This document shows positions 9,101 to 17,280 of a stretch of 54,330 bases of DNA, in pieces. The stretch is from an uncultured Clostridia bacterium (GTDB lineage Bacteria > Bacillota > Clostridia > Christensenellales > UBA1242), in NCBI GenBank assembly GCA_944383295.1, contig CALWOW010000026.1, positions 1-54,330 on the forward strand. Direction: 5' to 3'. The number at the start of each line of letters is the position of its first letter. The first letter of the stretch is position 1. The translations under genes and the position numbers were made by a program. The notes under the pieces are model-generated. The model had not been told where the DNA came from and did not search any database. It was given only the letters and a program-made list of their open reading frames with translations.

Positions 9101-9978
9101 GCTTCGTTAGTTAACCTTTTCTTCTCTAAAAGTGTATAGTCATTGTATATGGAATTAGCAAGAGGGAAACGCCCTAAAACGCAATAATGTTTTACTTCCA
9201 AAGGGTCGTTTTCGTGTGGCTCTTTAGATTTATCATAATCGAAAATACCTTTTCGAGCACTATAACTTATTCTAAAACCAAATTTGCGCAAATACTCCAC
9301 GATAGCAGAAATATCTTTAAATTTGCTATTTAAACTTCCCTTAAATTCCATTTCTAAATTTTCTGTATTAATTCGATGCTGTTTAGCATAGGCAAGCAAA
9401 AATACTTTGTTTAGTTGAACACTTTCATCTCGTTTAATTTCAATATTGACGGTATTTTCATCTACAACATCAATTACAACAGGGAAAAGCACAAGGGGTG
9501 CTTTTATAAGTAAATCTTTACCTATACAACCTTGTACAAAAGGATATCCTACATACAACTCATAGCGTCCTGTTTCTTTTGCAAATTCTTCAATTTCTCG
9601 CTTCAAATTTTTTAAAGCGGTGACTTGCGTACCTATAGCACGTTTCGTTTCATCACGCTTTTGTCTTTCGAGTTTTGCAATAGCACTATTGCGCTCTTTT
9701 CCTTCCAAGTCCTCAAAATCATTATTTTTTGCATATTTTTGGTCAATGCCGAGATTTTTAGATAATCTGTCTTTAATTTCTCTTGAAATTAATGGAAAAG
9801 AATAAGTTTTTTCACGCCATAAAAAATCTATAAAAGAATTGATAGCATCATAATCACCATCAAGAAGTCTTCCAACATCATAAGAATACTTTTTGCTTAT
9901 TTTTCTAGCATACAAACTGCGATTTTTACCGCTTATTTCAATTAATCTTTCCTTGTAATACGTGTAAATCGATTTCAT
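6124..9978 (-). CDS. Large SF1 helicase with C-terminal nuclease-like domain
   Basis: 1284 residues. An N-terminal ~310-residue region precedes a split SF1 (UPF1/DNA2-like, COG1112) helicase core. Walker A is GPPGTGKS (340-347); Walker B with the family's DEAS follows near residue 838 after a long helical insertion. RecA2 motifs follow (GDSKQLRP, the YRS region, VQGDERDIIIFS, NVAITRAKEK). The C-terminal ~100 residues (GYKVETNLGNADYKI, GVECD, TRGWDILRVWSRDWW) resemble the Vsr/PD-(D/E)xK-like endonuclease domain often fused to DUF4011-type helicases. Such fusions occur both in defence islands and as stand-alone genes; nothing nearby is a recognised defence gene. AAAGGCG precedes the ATG. Confidence 0.85.
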   Translation of the reverse strand: MKSIYTYYKERLIEISGKNRSLYARKISKKYSYDVGRLLDGDYDAINSFIDFLWREKTYSFPLISREIKDRLSKNLGIDQKYAKNNDFEDLEGKERNSAIAKLERQKRDETKRAIGTQVTALKNLKREIEEFAKETGRYELYVGYPFVQGCIGKDLLIKAPLVLFPVVIDVVDENTVNIEIKRDESVQLNKVFLLAYAKQHRINTENLEMEFKGSLNSKFKDISAIVEYLRKFGFRISYSARKGIFDYDKSKEPHENDPLEVKHYCVLGRFPLANSIYNDYTLLEKKRLTNEAIDELLYTKTPKKAKKVDTNIYTVSNLDYAQQNAILNLNKNGNIVIYGPPGTGKSQTIVNTITDAICKHKRVLVVSQKKSALDVVYNRLGTLNNKVMFLIDPEKSKAQFYERTKTAHEQIMEFVPTTTQANYDEIEKKIEAEEEELRQISQVLFEPKEFGLSLQEMYANSSIIGKTSYDYTIYKNMLKNTKLMELNYAQLSENLRLIKEKNKAEIYYKILENKKTNPFVDKIKPDLEFHTLNQTKAKLKQLLSQRLAPFDTSKYPNCRQLIAYYLDKKLNVDDLSPLVKFVTKENNPHTYRTLKTSYALLPMYPFAKMAMNKKEKETIASFNKTIEDIDEYTQDFKFLQDVLTDTGYAMMIDNVLNGNMLYLRLLLNALDNYVEFRDLGVNISQLNDIEKIILNFAYKSTNTKAHYLETLENLLTVRIYHEVTILEDTYKNELSKIIDYENAKNRIISLKNELNATSRVLCDEKFKQEYIDKFKKDEQGKNFLYQVSKQQNLWPIRKFMEVYGDYMFDLFPCWLLSPEGASTILPLVRNLFDIVLFDEASQVFIENTLPVIYRGKNIVVAGDSKQLRPTATFMKRYLGNDDDENLDLSVQAALEVESLLDLAMTRYTSAHLTYHYRSKNEELINFSNNAFYEGKLEIAPNTTKNLGKKPIQRVKVDGYWLDRKNVVEAKAVVDTLKKIFNTRKHKQSIGIITFNAEQESAIEDAIDAECNKNPKFRDQFIKEQNRKENGEDISIFVKNLENVQGDERDIIIFSIGYAQNEYGKVVAHFGPLSTEGGENRLNVAITRAKEKIYVVTSIEPEELNVEGAKNAGPKLFKNYLRYVRAISNGNQTEAKIILEQLLTLPEQPARSIVPNKVEEKIKIELEKLGYKVETNLGNADYKISLAIYDKNLDRYLVGVECDYTAYKSSESLLERDVYRPTFLKTRGWDILRVWSRDWWLNKNKVISNITKIAEKNKAKLLAQHEQEQQKKPRTRTIKIKQKA

Positions 9979-10008
9979 CGTGTTCGCCTTTTAGTAAAAT
10001 TTATTAAT

Positions 10009-10037
10009 ATTATATATTAAAATATAAATATTTTCAA
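10009..10037 (-). promoter_or_regulatory. Promoter for the large helicase gene
   Basis: Minus strand: -35 TTGAAA (10037-10032), 17-nt spacer, -10 TATAAT (10014-10009). Confidence 0.75.
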
Positions 10038-10104
10038 TTAATTAGGTGTAAATTACAAAATTTGTATTTGAATAAAATTAATATTAAGTTGAATATATTA
10101 TAAT

Positions 10105-10647
10105 ATGAAAAGTCTAAATTGTAAATATTTAAAATTATTTTTTAAGATATTTTTGTATCTTCTTATAAGTGGTATTATTTTTTTATTCGGCTACATATTG
10201 TTTTGTAAAATATTTTTAAAGCAAGAAATTCCTATGATTTTTGGATATGGAACAGCGGTGGTTACCACTAATAGTATGGAACCGACATTAAATATAAATG
10301 ATTTAATTTTTATACATACACAAAATGATTACAAGGTTGATGATATTATTGCTTTTGTAGATAATGATAAAAATCTAGTTGTGCACCGCATTGTAGAAAT
10401 AAAAGATAATCTATATTACACCAAAGGTGATAACATACAAAGTGAAGTAGACAAAGAGCCAAAAACTATACAACAAATCAAAGGCAAAGTTGTAGGGATT
10501 TATGCAAATGTTGGTGAAGTGGCTATGTTTTTACAAACTCCGCTAGGCGTTTTGGTTTTATTTGCAGGGATAGGATTGCTTTACTTGTTTATTTCTATGG
10601 TTATAAGTGGTTTTAGGCGAGAAAATAATTTGCAAGATGAAGAATAG
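10105..10647 (+). CDS. SipW-like signal peptidase I
   Basis: 180 residues. An N-terminal membrane anchor (about 11-37) precedes the catalytic motif TTNSMEPTL with nucleophile S57. The second box has VVHRIV (H94) where bacterial-type enzymes carry Lys, so this is the ER/SipW-type Ser-His enzyme. The KGD of the third box is present (D109), and a second membrane segment lies near 150-172. It should cleave signal peptides on the outer face. A TATAAT abuts the ATG and I see no ribosome site, so the exact start is uncertain. No TasA-like substrate gene is next to it. Confidence 0.88.
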   Translation: MKSLNCKYLKLFFKIFLYLLISGIIFLFGYILFCKIFLKQEIPMIFGYGTAVVTTNSMEPTLNINDLIFIHTQNDYKVDDIIAFVDNDKNLVVHRIVEIKDNLYYTKGDNIQSEVDKEPKTIQQIKGKVVGIYANVGEVAMFLQTPLGVLVLFAGIGLLYLFISMVISGFRRENNLQDEE

Positions 10648-10658
10648 AGAATTATTAG

Positions 10659-10687
10659 TTGCTAAAATGTAAAAACTATTGTATAGT
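10659..10687 (+). promoter_or_regulatory. Promoter for the aminopeptidase-cls pair
   Basis: -35 TTGCTA (10659-10664), 17-nt spacer, -10 TATAGT (10682-10687). Confidence 0.5.
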
Positions 10688-10714
10688 ATTTATATTAAAT
10701 TTAGGCGGTGAAGT

Positions 10715-12079
10715 ATGGAAAGTAATTTATGGAAAAAATACGAAAATAATCGCAAAGAGTTGGAAGACTTTTGTACAGGTTATAAAGACTTTATTAGTAC
10801 TTGCAAAACAGAACGAGAGTGTATTCGTTATGCTGTTAAAAAAGCAGAACAAGCGGGCTATCGTTCATTAAAGGACTTGATGCAAGAAAACGCAAAGTTA
10901 AAGACTGGCGACAAAGTTTATGCTATTAATATGGACAAGGCTTTAGTATTATTTTGTGTAGGTAAGCAACCTATCGAAAAAGGCATCAATATTGTGGGTT
11001 CGCACATTGATTCACCTAGATTAGATTTAAAAGCAAAACCTTTTTATGAAAGCACGGGCTTTTGTATGTTGGATACGCACTATTATGGCGGTATTAAAAA
11101 GTATCAATGGACAGCGCTTCCTCTTGCTTTACATGGTGTAGTAGTAAAGAAAGATGGCGAAAGGCTAAATATTTGTATCGGCGAAAATGAAGATGACCCT
11201 GTTGTAGGCATTAGCGACTTGTTACCACATTTGGAAAAAGAAAGTTCTAAAAAAGGTGACTTAAAAGGTGAAGACTTGAATGTTTTGGCTGGAACTATTC
11301 AAGATGAAAAATCTGAAAAAGATAAAATCAAAGCAAATATGTTTAATCTTTTAAAATCAAAGGGAATAGAAGAAGATGACTTTTTTAGTGCTGAAATTGA
11401 AGTCGTACCAGCAGGCAAAGCACGAGATTTTGGACTTGATAGAAGTATGATAATGGGATACGGACAAGATGACCGTGTTTGTGCTTATGCATCTTTGATG
11501 GCAACTCTTGAGACTGACTCTCCAGAATACAGCACTTTATGCTTATGGGTGGACAAGGAAGAAATAGGTAGTGTTGGCGCAACAGGTATGAGCAGTAAAT
11601 ATTTTGAAAATGTTGTTGCTGAAATTATGAACCTTGCAGGGCAATATAGCGAACTTGCGTTAAGACGTGCTTTTAATAATTCTTGTATGCTTTCTAGTGA
11701 TGTTACAGCAGCGGTTGACCCTAATTATTTGGCACCTTTCAATTTAAGTACCGATGCTCATTTTAACAAGGGTATTAGTTTTAATAAATATACAGGTGCT
11801 TATGGAAAAAGTGGAGCAAATGATGCTAACCCAGAATTTATAGCAAGATTGCGCAAGATTATGGACGATGAAGGTGTAACATATCAAGCAACTGAAATGG
11901 GTAAAGTAGATGAAGGTGGTGGCGGAACGATTGCCTACATTATGGCTAAATATGGTATGGATGTAATTGATGCAGGAGTACCTGTTTTAAATATGCACGC
12001 ACCTTGGGAAATTACAAGCAAGGCAGATGTTTACGAAACCTATCGAGCATATAAGGCATTTAACAAAAGTAAAAAGTAA
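10715..12079 (+). CDS. M18-family aminopeptidase
   Basis: 454 residues, normal for the family. Metal-site motifs appear in order: GSHIDSPRLD (H97, D99 region), GQDDRVCAY, the DKEEIGSVGATGM glutamates, SSDVTAAVDPN, and the C-terminal LNMHAPWE histidine. M18 enzymes are large cytosolic di-zinc assemblies that trim neutral or acidic N-terminal residues from peptides. A ribosome site (AGGCGGTG) precedes the ATG. The cardiolipin synthase gene starts 13 nt after the stop, so the two probably share a transcript without an obvious functional link. Confidence 0.95.
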   Translation: MESNLWKKYENNRKELEDFCTGYKDFISTCKTERECIRYAVKKAEQAGYRSLKDLMQENAKLKTGDKVYAINMDKALVLFCVGKQPIEKGINIVGSHIDSPRLDLKAKPFYESTGFCMLDTHYYGGIKKYQWTALPLALHGVVVKKDGERLNICIGENEDDPVVGISDLLPHLEKESSKKGDLKGEDLNVLAGTIQDEKSEKDKIKANMFNLLKSKGIEEDDFFSAEIEVVPAGKARDFGLDRSMIMGYGQDDRVCAYASLMATLETDSPEYSTLCLWVDKEEIGSVGATGMSSKYFENVVAEIMNLAGQYSELALRRAFNNSCMLSSDVTAAVDPNYLAPFNLSTDAHFNKGISFNKYTGAYGKSGANDANPEFIARLRKIMDDEGVTYQATEMGKVDEGGGGTIAYIMAKYGMDVIDAGVPVLNMHAPWEITSKADVYETYRAYKAFNKSKK

Positions 12080-12092
12080 TTTAGGATAAAAA

Positions 12093-13625
12093 ATGAATTT
12101 ATTTAAAGCATTATTTGGTAGAATGGGTTTTATAGGGCTCGCAATAATATTGCAAATAATTCTTATTGTACTATTCTTGTTTTTACTCAATGATTATTTT
12201 GTATATTTTCAAATCTTTTCGTTTATTATAGCAATTTTAATATTTTTAAAAATAATCAATGAGCCTACAAATCCAGATTTTAAAGTGCCGTGGCTAGTTA
12301 TTGTTATTTCGTTTCCTATTTTGGGCGGTGTGCTTTATTTAATGTTTTCACAAAATAAGTTAGGTCGCAAACAAAAAAGACGTTATAATTTGACAGAGCA
12401 AAAAGTAAATGCTTTTGCTCAACACAATGTAGAAAAGCAAAAACATTTGGAAGTTGAGTTAGGAGAATACTCAGGGCAAAGCGAGTATTTAATGCGAACG
12501 AGTGGATTGTATGCGCAAGAAAATACGGACACAAAATTCTTTTCATTAGGCGAAGAATTTTATGCTTCATTACTCACTGATTTGAGACAAGCAAAGCATT
12601 TCATTTTTATGGAATATTTTATTATCGAAGAAGGCAAAATGTGGAATTCCATACTATCGGTATTAAAAGAAAAAGTTGCGTCAGGGGTAGAAGTAAGACT
12701 TTGTTATGATGATTTAGGTTGTATCAATAAACTACCTTCAAATTATGCAAAGCAAATGAATAAGTTAGGTATAAAATGTGTAAAATTTAACAAATTTTTG
12801 CCTATTGCTACTGCTGTGCATAACAATCGAAACCACAGGAAAATAACAGTTATAGATGGAGTAATAGGATATACGGGCGGAATAAATTTAGCAGATGAAT
12901 ATATTAACGAAACGCACCCTTTTGGACATTGGAAAGACACAGCAATTCGATTTGAAGGTGAAGCGGTAAAAAATTTAACGTTGATGTTTTTACAAAGTTA
13001 TGATGCCCAAGCAAAAATTGAAAATGAAGATTATAAACGTTATATTCCAAACGATTTTCCAAAATTTGAAAATTCAGGTATTGTTCATATTTTTGGTGAT
13101 GGTCCAAAACCACTTTATCAAGATTACGTTGGCGAAAATATGTTTATAAATATGATATCAAACGCAAAACACTATATTTATATTTCAACCCCATATTTGA
13201 TAATTGATTATAATATTCTAAATGCTCTTACTGTCGCTTCAAAACGTGGGGTAGATGTGCGCATTATATTACCTCATATCCCTGATAAAAAAATAATCTT
13301 TTATATAACTCGCTCTAATTATAAAATTTTGTTAGAAGCTGGTGTCAAAATTTACGAATACACGCCAGGATTTATTCATTCAAAAGCGTGCGTATGTGAT
13401 GATATCGTTGGTTTTGTAGGTACTATTAATTTAGACTATCGAAGTTTGGTGCATCATTTTGAATGTGGCGCTTGGCTATATAAAACCACAACTATATCTC
13501 AAATTAAATTAGATTTTGACAAGACTTTGATTGATTGTGAACAGGAAACTTCCCAAAACTTTAAGCAAGGTTTATTCGCAAGACTATGTTGTCAAGTATT
13601 GCATATTTTTAATCCATTATTTTAA
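12093..13625 (+). CDS. cls: Cardiolipin synthase, PLD family
   Basis: 510 residues. Two to three N-terminal membrane segments (about 12-85) precede two phospholipase D HKD motifs: HRKITVID (H248, K250, D255) and HSKACVCD in the C-terminal half, each followed by G-x-N (GGINLADEY, GTINLDYRS). This is the bacterial Cls layout, condensing two phosphatidylglycerols at the membrane. The ribosome site is AGGATAAAA. It ends the short operon begun by the M18 peptidase and is followed by a strong terminator. Confidence 0.95.
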   Translation: MNLFKALFGRMGFIGLAIILQIILIVLFLFLLNDYFVYFQIFSFIIAILIFLKIINEPTNPDFKVPWLVIVISFPILGGVLYLMFSQNKLGRKQKRRYNLTEQKVNAFAQHNVEKQKHLEVELGEYSGQSEYLMRTSGLYAQENTDTKFFSLGEEFYASLLTDLRQAKHFIFMEYFIIEEGKMWNSILSVLKEKVASGVEVRLCYDDLGCINKLPSNYAKQMNKLGIKCVKFNKFLPIATAVHNNRNHRKITVIDGVIGYTGGINLADEYINETHPFGHWKDTAIRFEGEAVKNLTLMFLQSYDAQAKIENEDYKRYIPNDFPKFENSGIVHIFGDGPKPLYQDYVGENMFINMISNAKHYIYISTPYLIIDYNILNALTVASKRGVDVRIILPHIPDKKIIFYITRSNYKILLEAGVKIYEYTPGFIHSKACVCDDIVGFVGTINLDYRSLVHHFECGAWLYKTTTISQIKLDFDKTLIDCEQETSQNFKQGLFARLCCQVLHIFNPLF

Positions 13626-13662
13626 TAAAAACAAGGTATCTAGATATCATAAATAAATATAA

Positions 13663-13696
13663 AAAAGGAACTATTTTTTGATAGTTCCTTTTGTTT
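13663..13696. terminator. Bidirectional intrinsic terminator
   Basis: Stem AAAAGGAACTAT (13663-13674) / ATAGTTCCTTTT (13681-13692), 6-nt loop. It lies between cls and the convergent XRE gene. Confidence 0.9.
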
Positions 13697-13729
13697 TTTT
13701 TATATTTCCACTTTAATTTTTGTAATCTT

Positions 13730-14329
13730 TTAAGATTGCTTTAAACTTTTTTTCGTTCTGGGTTTGAGCCCTGACCATAAAATAATAGTGGTTTGAAACG
13801 GAATTCCTAGTATGAAAATTAGCCAAAAATTATATTGCAAAAATTCAAGATAAATTGCAGTAATTAAGGTCCAAAGCAAAAATGACAGTAGATAAAACAT
13901 GTATTTGCGTTTTCCCCATATAGCATTAAAAATGATAGAAAGTACAAATGAAATAGGGAAAGCCCAAATAAAGACTGTCCAAACATTAATGTTAAATAGT
14001 GCTTGACTATATACATATACGCCCGTTGCTAGTATCCAAACTACCGAAATTGCCAAAAGACTAATTATAAGTTTATTGTATCGTTTAGGGTCGTTTTTTA
14101 CAAACTCTTTGCTATTTTCGTTTGTATGAGTGAAATAGTCAAGGGTAACTCCATAAATTTGGGCAAGTTGAACAAGTATTTCAATACTAGGGAGCGACTC
14201 ACCCTTTTCCCATTTTGATATAGATTTATCTGAAAAATTTAATTTTTGAGCAAGTTCTAATTGTGTCATTTTGTGTTGCTTGCGCAAAGTCATTAAATTT
14301 TTTGCTATTACTTCATTTATATTATCCAT
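13730..14329 (-). CDS. XRE-family regulator with a membrane domain
   Basis: 199 residues from the ATG at 14329. An N-terminal helix-turn-helix (KHKMTQLELAQKLNFSDKSI, then WEKGESLPSI) is followed by a charged linker and four hydrophobic segments from about residue 85 to 190. DNA-binding domains tethered to the membrane this way are common in Bacillota and are thought to sense membrane state or a co-encoded transporter. It is read divergently from the GT2-PlsC-CrtO-like cluster, with an inverted repeat in the shared upstream region, so it is a natural candidate regulator of those lipid genes; that link is inference. No clear ribosome site is seen. Confidence 0.85.
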   Translation of the reverse strand: MDNINEVIAKNLMTLRKQHKMTQLELAQKLNFSDKSISKWEKGESLPSIEILVQLAQIYGVTLDYFTHTNENSKEFVKNDPKRYNKLIISLLAISVVWILATGVYVYSQALFNINVWTVFIWAFPISFVLSIIFNAIWGKRKYMFYLLSFLLWTLITAIYLEFLQYNFWLIFILGIPFQTTIILWSGLKPRTKKSLKQS

Positions 14330-14387
14330 ATTATATATATACCATATACAAACACAAAACATCAAGCATTTAAGCCAAAAATTTAAA

Positions 14388-14417
14388 AAATTCTACTCAC
14401 AGTAGAGTGTAGAATTT
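14388..14417. repeat. Nested inverted repeat in a divergent promoter region
   Basis: AAATTCTAC (14388-14396) pairs with GTAGAATTT (14409-14417). Inside it a smaller palindrome CTACT-CAC-AGTAG spans 14393-14405. A related AGTAGAG block recurs about 20 nt downstream (14419-14432). It lies between the membrane-XRE gene and the glycolipid cluster, a position fitting an operator. Confidence 0.5.
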
Positions 14418-14488
14418 AATTATATTACAAGTAGAGTTGTATCTATTATTTGGTAATTAGAGTATAGATAAAATATTTTAAAACCGAA

Positions 14489-14517
14489 TTGAGTATTTTT
14501 TCAGTTTTATGTATATT
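14489..14517 (+). promoter_or_regulatory. Promoter for the GT2-PlsC-CrtO-like cluster
   Basis: -35 TTGAGT (14489-14494), 17-nt spacer, -10 TATATT (14512-14517), 22 nt before the ATG. Confidence 0.6.
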
Positions 14518-14539
14518 TTAAACGTAGGAGGTAAAAGGT

Positions 14540-15832
14540 ATGAGTGTTTTAGCAGTGGTTATAAATGCAGTTGCAATTCTTTGCGGAGTGTTAGCACTTG
14601 CATTTATAGTATATTATATACCACGTATGGTTGGTTGGTTTAAGGTGAGGAAAAAACAAGCGAAATTGTTTAATCCAAAACTTAACAAAATAGCAGTTAT
14701 TATTCCAGCAAGGAATGAAAGTGCGGTAATAGGTGTGCTTTTGGATAGTTTGAAATTACAAACTTACCCAAAATGTCGTTTTGATACGCATATTATTGTA
14801 AAAGAAGCAAGGGACAAAACAATCGAAATTGCAAAAGATTATGGTGCGTTTGTACATATAGTTCCAGAACAAAATTGCAAGGGCTATGCCGTAGATAGAT
14901 GTTTAAAAAATTGTTTAGCCGAAAATCCAGATAAATATGATGCTTATGTAATCGTTGATGCCGATTGTATGCTTGACAATAAATTTTTGGAAGAAATGAA
15001 TAATGCTATGGCAAGTGATGCTCAAATTATTCAAGCAAAAAAATTAGTAAAGAATTATTTAATAGAAGATAAAAAGGCGAACAGTATTTGGTCAAATTGC
15101 AATGGTTTGATTTGGACTATGATTGATGAGTTAGGCAATAAGCACAAAACAAGTATTGGTGCTACTAATATGACAATCGGCACAGGAATTATGTTTCGTA
15201 GCGATGTTATTAAAACTTTGGGCGGATTTCCCTACCAAAAAACTCTTACAGAAGATATAGAATTAATGTATGACTGTGTTATCAAAAATTTTAGCACTTA
15301 TTATTATTCATACGCTAAAATCTATGTAGAGGAATCGCCTAGTCACGAAATGACTAAAAAACGAAGAATAAGATGGATGACAGGTGTAGTTGATAGTACC
15401 CGTTTGTACGCTGAACAACTCAAAAGTTTACCAAAAACAAAGGAAGTTAAACGCAATATATATTATACAACTTCTTTGAGTAAAGTGTATCGATATGTTG
15501 GTTTGCTCGTAGGGTTTACAGTTTTAAACGCAATGGGGTCTATTTTGCTAGGGCTTATGGGCTATGGTGAGTGGTTGCTTGCTTTAATGTATGCTGGTAT
15601 AGGGTTTGCTACATTATATTTATCATTCTTTTTCTTAACGCTTGCGTGTTTTATCGCTGATTGGAAAAATATAAAAATATCTTTTTGGCAAAAAATGTTG
15701 GTGTTATTTTACCACCCGATAAATTATATGGAATATATTCCTATTGTTTATAAGGCTTTACGAAACAAACAAAGTCAAGAGTGGGAAGTAATAGAAAGAG
15801 TAACTTTTACAAGTAAAAAAACAGGTGAATAA
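14540..15832 (+). CDS. Membrane glycosyltransferase family 2
   Basis: 430 residues. One N-terminal membrane helix (about 6-30) precedes a GT-A domain opening with IAVIIPARNES (about 51-61). The metal site is in IVDADC (about 140). TEDIEL supplies the catalytic acidic residue, and RRIRW matches the (Q/R)xxRW motif of processive or membrane GT2 enzymes. Two or three C-terminal helices lie in residues ~320-400. It should transfer a sugar from an activated donor to a lipid or growing glycan at the inner face. TAGGAGG precedes the ATG. Its stop overlaps the next start by one base, so it is translated with the PlsC-like acyltransferase. Confidence 0.9.
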   Translation: MSVLAVVINAVAILCGVLALAFIVYYIPRMVGWFKVRKKQAKLFNPKLNKIAVIIPARNESAVIGVLLDSLKLQTYPKCRFDTHIIVKEARDKTIEIAKDYGAFVHIVPEQNCKGYAVDRCLKNCLAENPDKYDAYVIVDADCMLDNKFLEEMNNAMASDAQIIQAKKLVKNYLIEDKKANSIWSNCNGLIWTMIDELGNKHKTSIGATNMTIGTGIMFRSDVIKTLGGFPYQKTLTEDIELMYDCVIKNFSTYYYSYAKIYVEESPSHEMTKKRRIRWMTGVVDSTRLYAEQLKSLPKTKEVKRNIYYTTSLSKVYRYVGLLVGFTVLNAMGSILLGLMGYGEWLLALMYAGIGFATLYLSFFFLTLACFIADWKNIKISFWQKMLVLFYHPINYMEYIPIVYKALRNKQSQEWEVIERVTFTSKKTGE

Positions 15833-16605
15833 TGAATTATATTGAATTACAAAAAAGGATAACAGAAAATGAAAAACAACAAAAATTCGACGAGCACATT
15901 ACTGAAATTAATTATGAAAATGCTATCAAAGTAGATGGAAATTTTGATTACTATGTAAAATCAAAGTCAAAACGCTTTAAACAATTTTTTCAACGAAATT
16001 TTATTGTTAAACCGTATAGATTTTATAAAAATACTTTTGTAAATAAAGTGCGAGTATTTGGCAAAGAAAATTTAAAAAATGTAGATAGCGCTATTGTAAC
16101 TTGCAATCATACAAATAAATTTGATTGCTTCGCTGTTCAAAAAGCATTGAAAAACAAAAAAGTAAAAATTGTAGCAGGTGATTTTAATAATCAAAAAGGA
16201 TTTTTCGGTGAAATGATGCGTGTCGGTGGTATGATGCCGTTGGGGAGCGATTTGGCGGGGATGCGTAACTTTAATGAAGCATTAAGTTATTTTTTAAAAC
16301 AAAATTATTTAATAGTATTTTATCCAGAACAAGCAATGTGGACAGGATATGAAAAGCCAAGGCCACTCAAAAACGGTGCTTTTCATTATGCTGTAAAAAA
16401 TAATGTATCTATTTTGCCGTTGTTTATAACTTATCGTCATACAAACAAAAGGACAAAGGAAAGCATGCCTATTAAATACATGGATATTCATATACTGCCT
16501 TTAATTAAAAGTGATTTGCAAGATAAACAAAAAAGAATGAATGAATTAATGGAGCAAAATAGCAAAGTTTGGGAAGAATGCTATAAAACATTTAAAAATA
16601 GTTAA
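15832..16605 (+). CDS. PlsC-like 1-acyl-glycerol-3-phosphate acyltransferase family
   Basis: 257 residues. The acyltransferase box is NHTNKFD (NHx4D, about residue 87-93), and a motif III-like FYPEQAMW follows with the motif IV region ILPLFITYR. The N-terminal ~80 residues are a charged extension. The family transfers acyl chains from acyl-ACP or CoA to a hydroxyl. In this gene pair (TAATG overlap with a GT2) the acceptor may be a glycolipid rather than lysophosphatidate. It is not certain that this is the housekeeping PlsC. Confidence 0.88.
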   Translation: MNYIELQKRITENEKQQKFDEHITEINYENAIKVDGNFDYYVKSKSKRFKQFFQRNFIVKPYRFYKNTFVNKVRVFGKENLKNVDSAIVTCNHTNKFDCFAVQKALKNKKVKIVAGDFNNQKGFFGEMMRVGGMMPLGSDLAGMRNFNEALSYFLKQNYLIVFYPEQAMWTGYEKPRPLKNGAFHYAVKNNVSILPLFITYRHTNKRTKESMPIKYMDIHILPLIKSDLQDKQKRMNELMEQNSKVWEECYKTFKNS

Positions 16606-16669
16606 AAAAATAGCAAAAAGTAACAAAAATTTATGTATTATGTATGCATAGTACTTAAAGAGTGATAAA

Positions 16670-17230
16670 ATGTTGAGATATTATTTATGGTTTTTGGGGT
16701 TTAGTTTAATATTTGTATTTTTATTAAATATTTTGTTAGGGGCGACTTTTTTGTACGCTTTTGCATCAGTTTTGTTTGGCGCTTTGTTTATATTTTTATT
16801 AGACGTCCTAATTGCTTGGGTAATACATTGTTTACCGTCGGAATGGTTTAATCATAAAAATAAAGTTTATACAGTAAGTAAAAAAGAGCGAAAGATTTAT
16901 GAAAAATTAGGTATAAAAAATTGGAAAGATAAAGTGCCAGAAATGGGGCAGTTGTGTAATTTTAAAAAAGATAAATTAGAAAATTTGAATGAAGATTATA
17001 TTAAAAAATTTTTAACTGAAACCTGTTATGCCGAAATTATACATTATGGCATGTTGTTAATAGGACTTTTTGTTTTGTTTATATTTCCATCAAATGTTTT
17101 CTTTAGTATTTCTTTACCTTTGTTTTTAATTAATGCAATTTTGCAAATTCCACCTATTTTTATACAACGATACAATAGACCTAAATTAGAAATGGCACTA
17201 ATGCGTGCAGAAAGATTAAAAAATAAATAA
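16670..17230 (+). CDS. CrtO-like membrane acyltransferase family protein
   Basis: 186 residues with four hydrophobic helices. The sequence pattern (YEKLGIKNWKDKVPEMG after helix 2, TCYAEIIHYG before helix 3, IQRYNRPKL near the end) matches the glycosyl-4,4'-diaponeurosporenoate acyltransferase family as I remember it. In Staphylococcus that enzyme acylates the sugar of a carotenoid glycoside. No carotenoid synthesis genes are present here, so another glycolipid acceptor is more likely. It lies 64 nt after the PlsC-like gene in the same direction and is closed by a terminator. The ribosome site is weak. Confidence 0.7.
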   Translation: MLRYYLWFLGFSLIFVFLLNILLGATFLYAFASVLFGALFIFLLDVLIAWVIHCLPSEWFNHKNKVYTVSKKERKIYEKLGIKNWKDKVPEMGQLCNFKKDKLENLNEDYIKKFLTETCYAEIIHYGMLLIGLFVLFIFPSNVFFSISLPLFLINAILQIPPIFIQRYNRPKLEMALMRAERLKNK

Positions 17231-17247
17231 TTAAATACTAAATAAAA

Positions 17248-17280
17248 AAACAAGTACTTTTTGAGTACTTGTTTATTTTT
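17248..17280. terminator. Bidirectional intrinsic terminator
   Basis: Stem AAACAAGTACT (17248-17258) / AGTACTTGTTT (17264-17274), 5-nt loop. It is shared by the CrtO-like gene and the convergent gene ending at 17273. Confidence 0.88.

Noticed and set aside
10105-10647. Ser-Lys type signal peptidase I (SipS/LepB)
   Set aside because: The second catalytic box carries His (VVHRIV) instead of Lys, which is the SipW/ER type.
16670-17230. Staphyloxanthin-type carotenoid pathway
   Set aside because: Only the acyltransferase-like and glycosyltransferase steps have counterparts; squalene/phytoene synthase and desaturase genes are absent.
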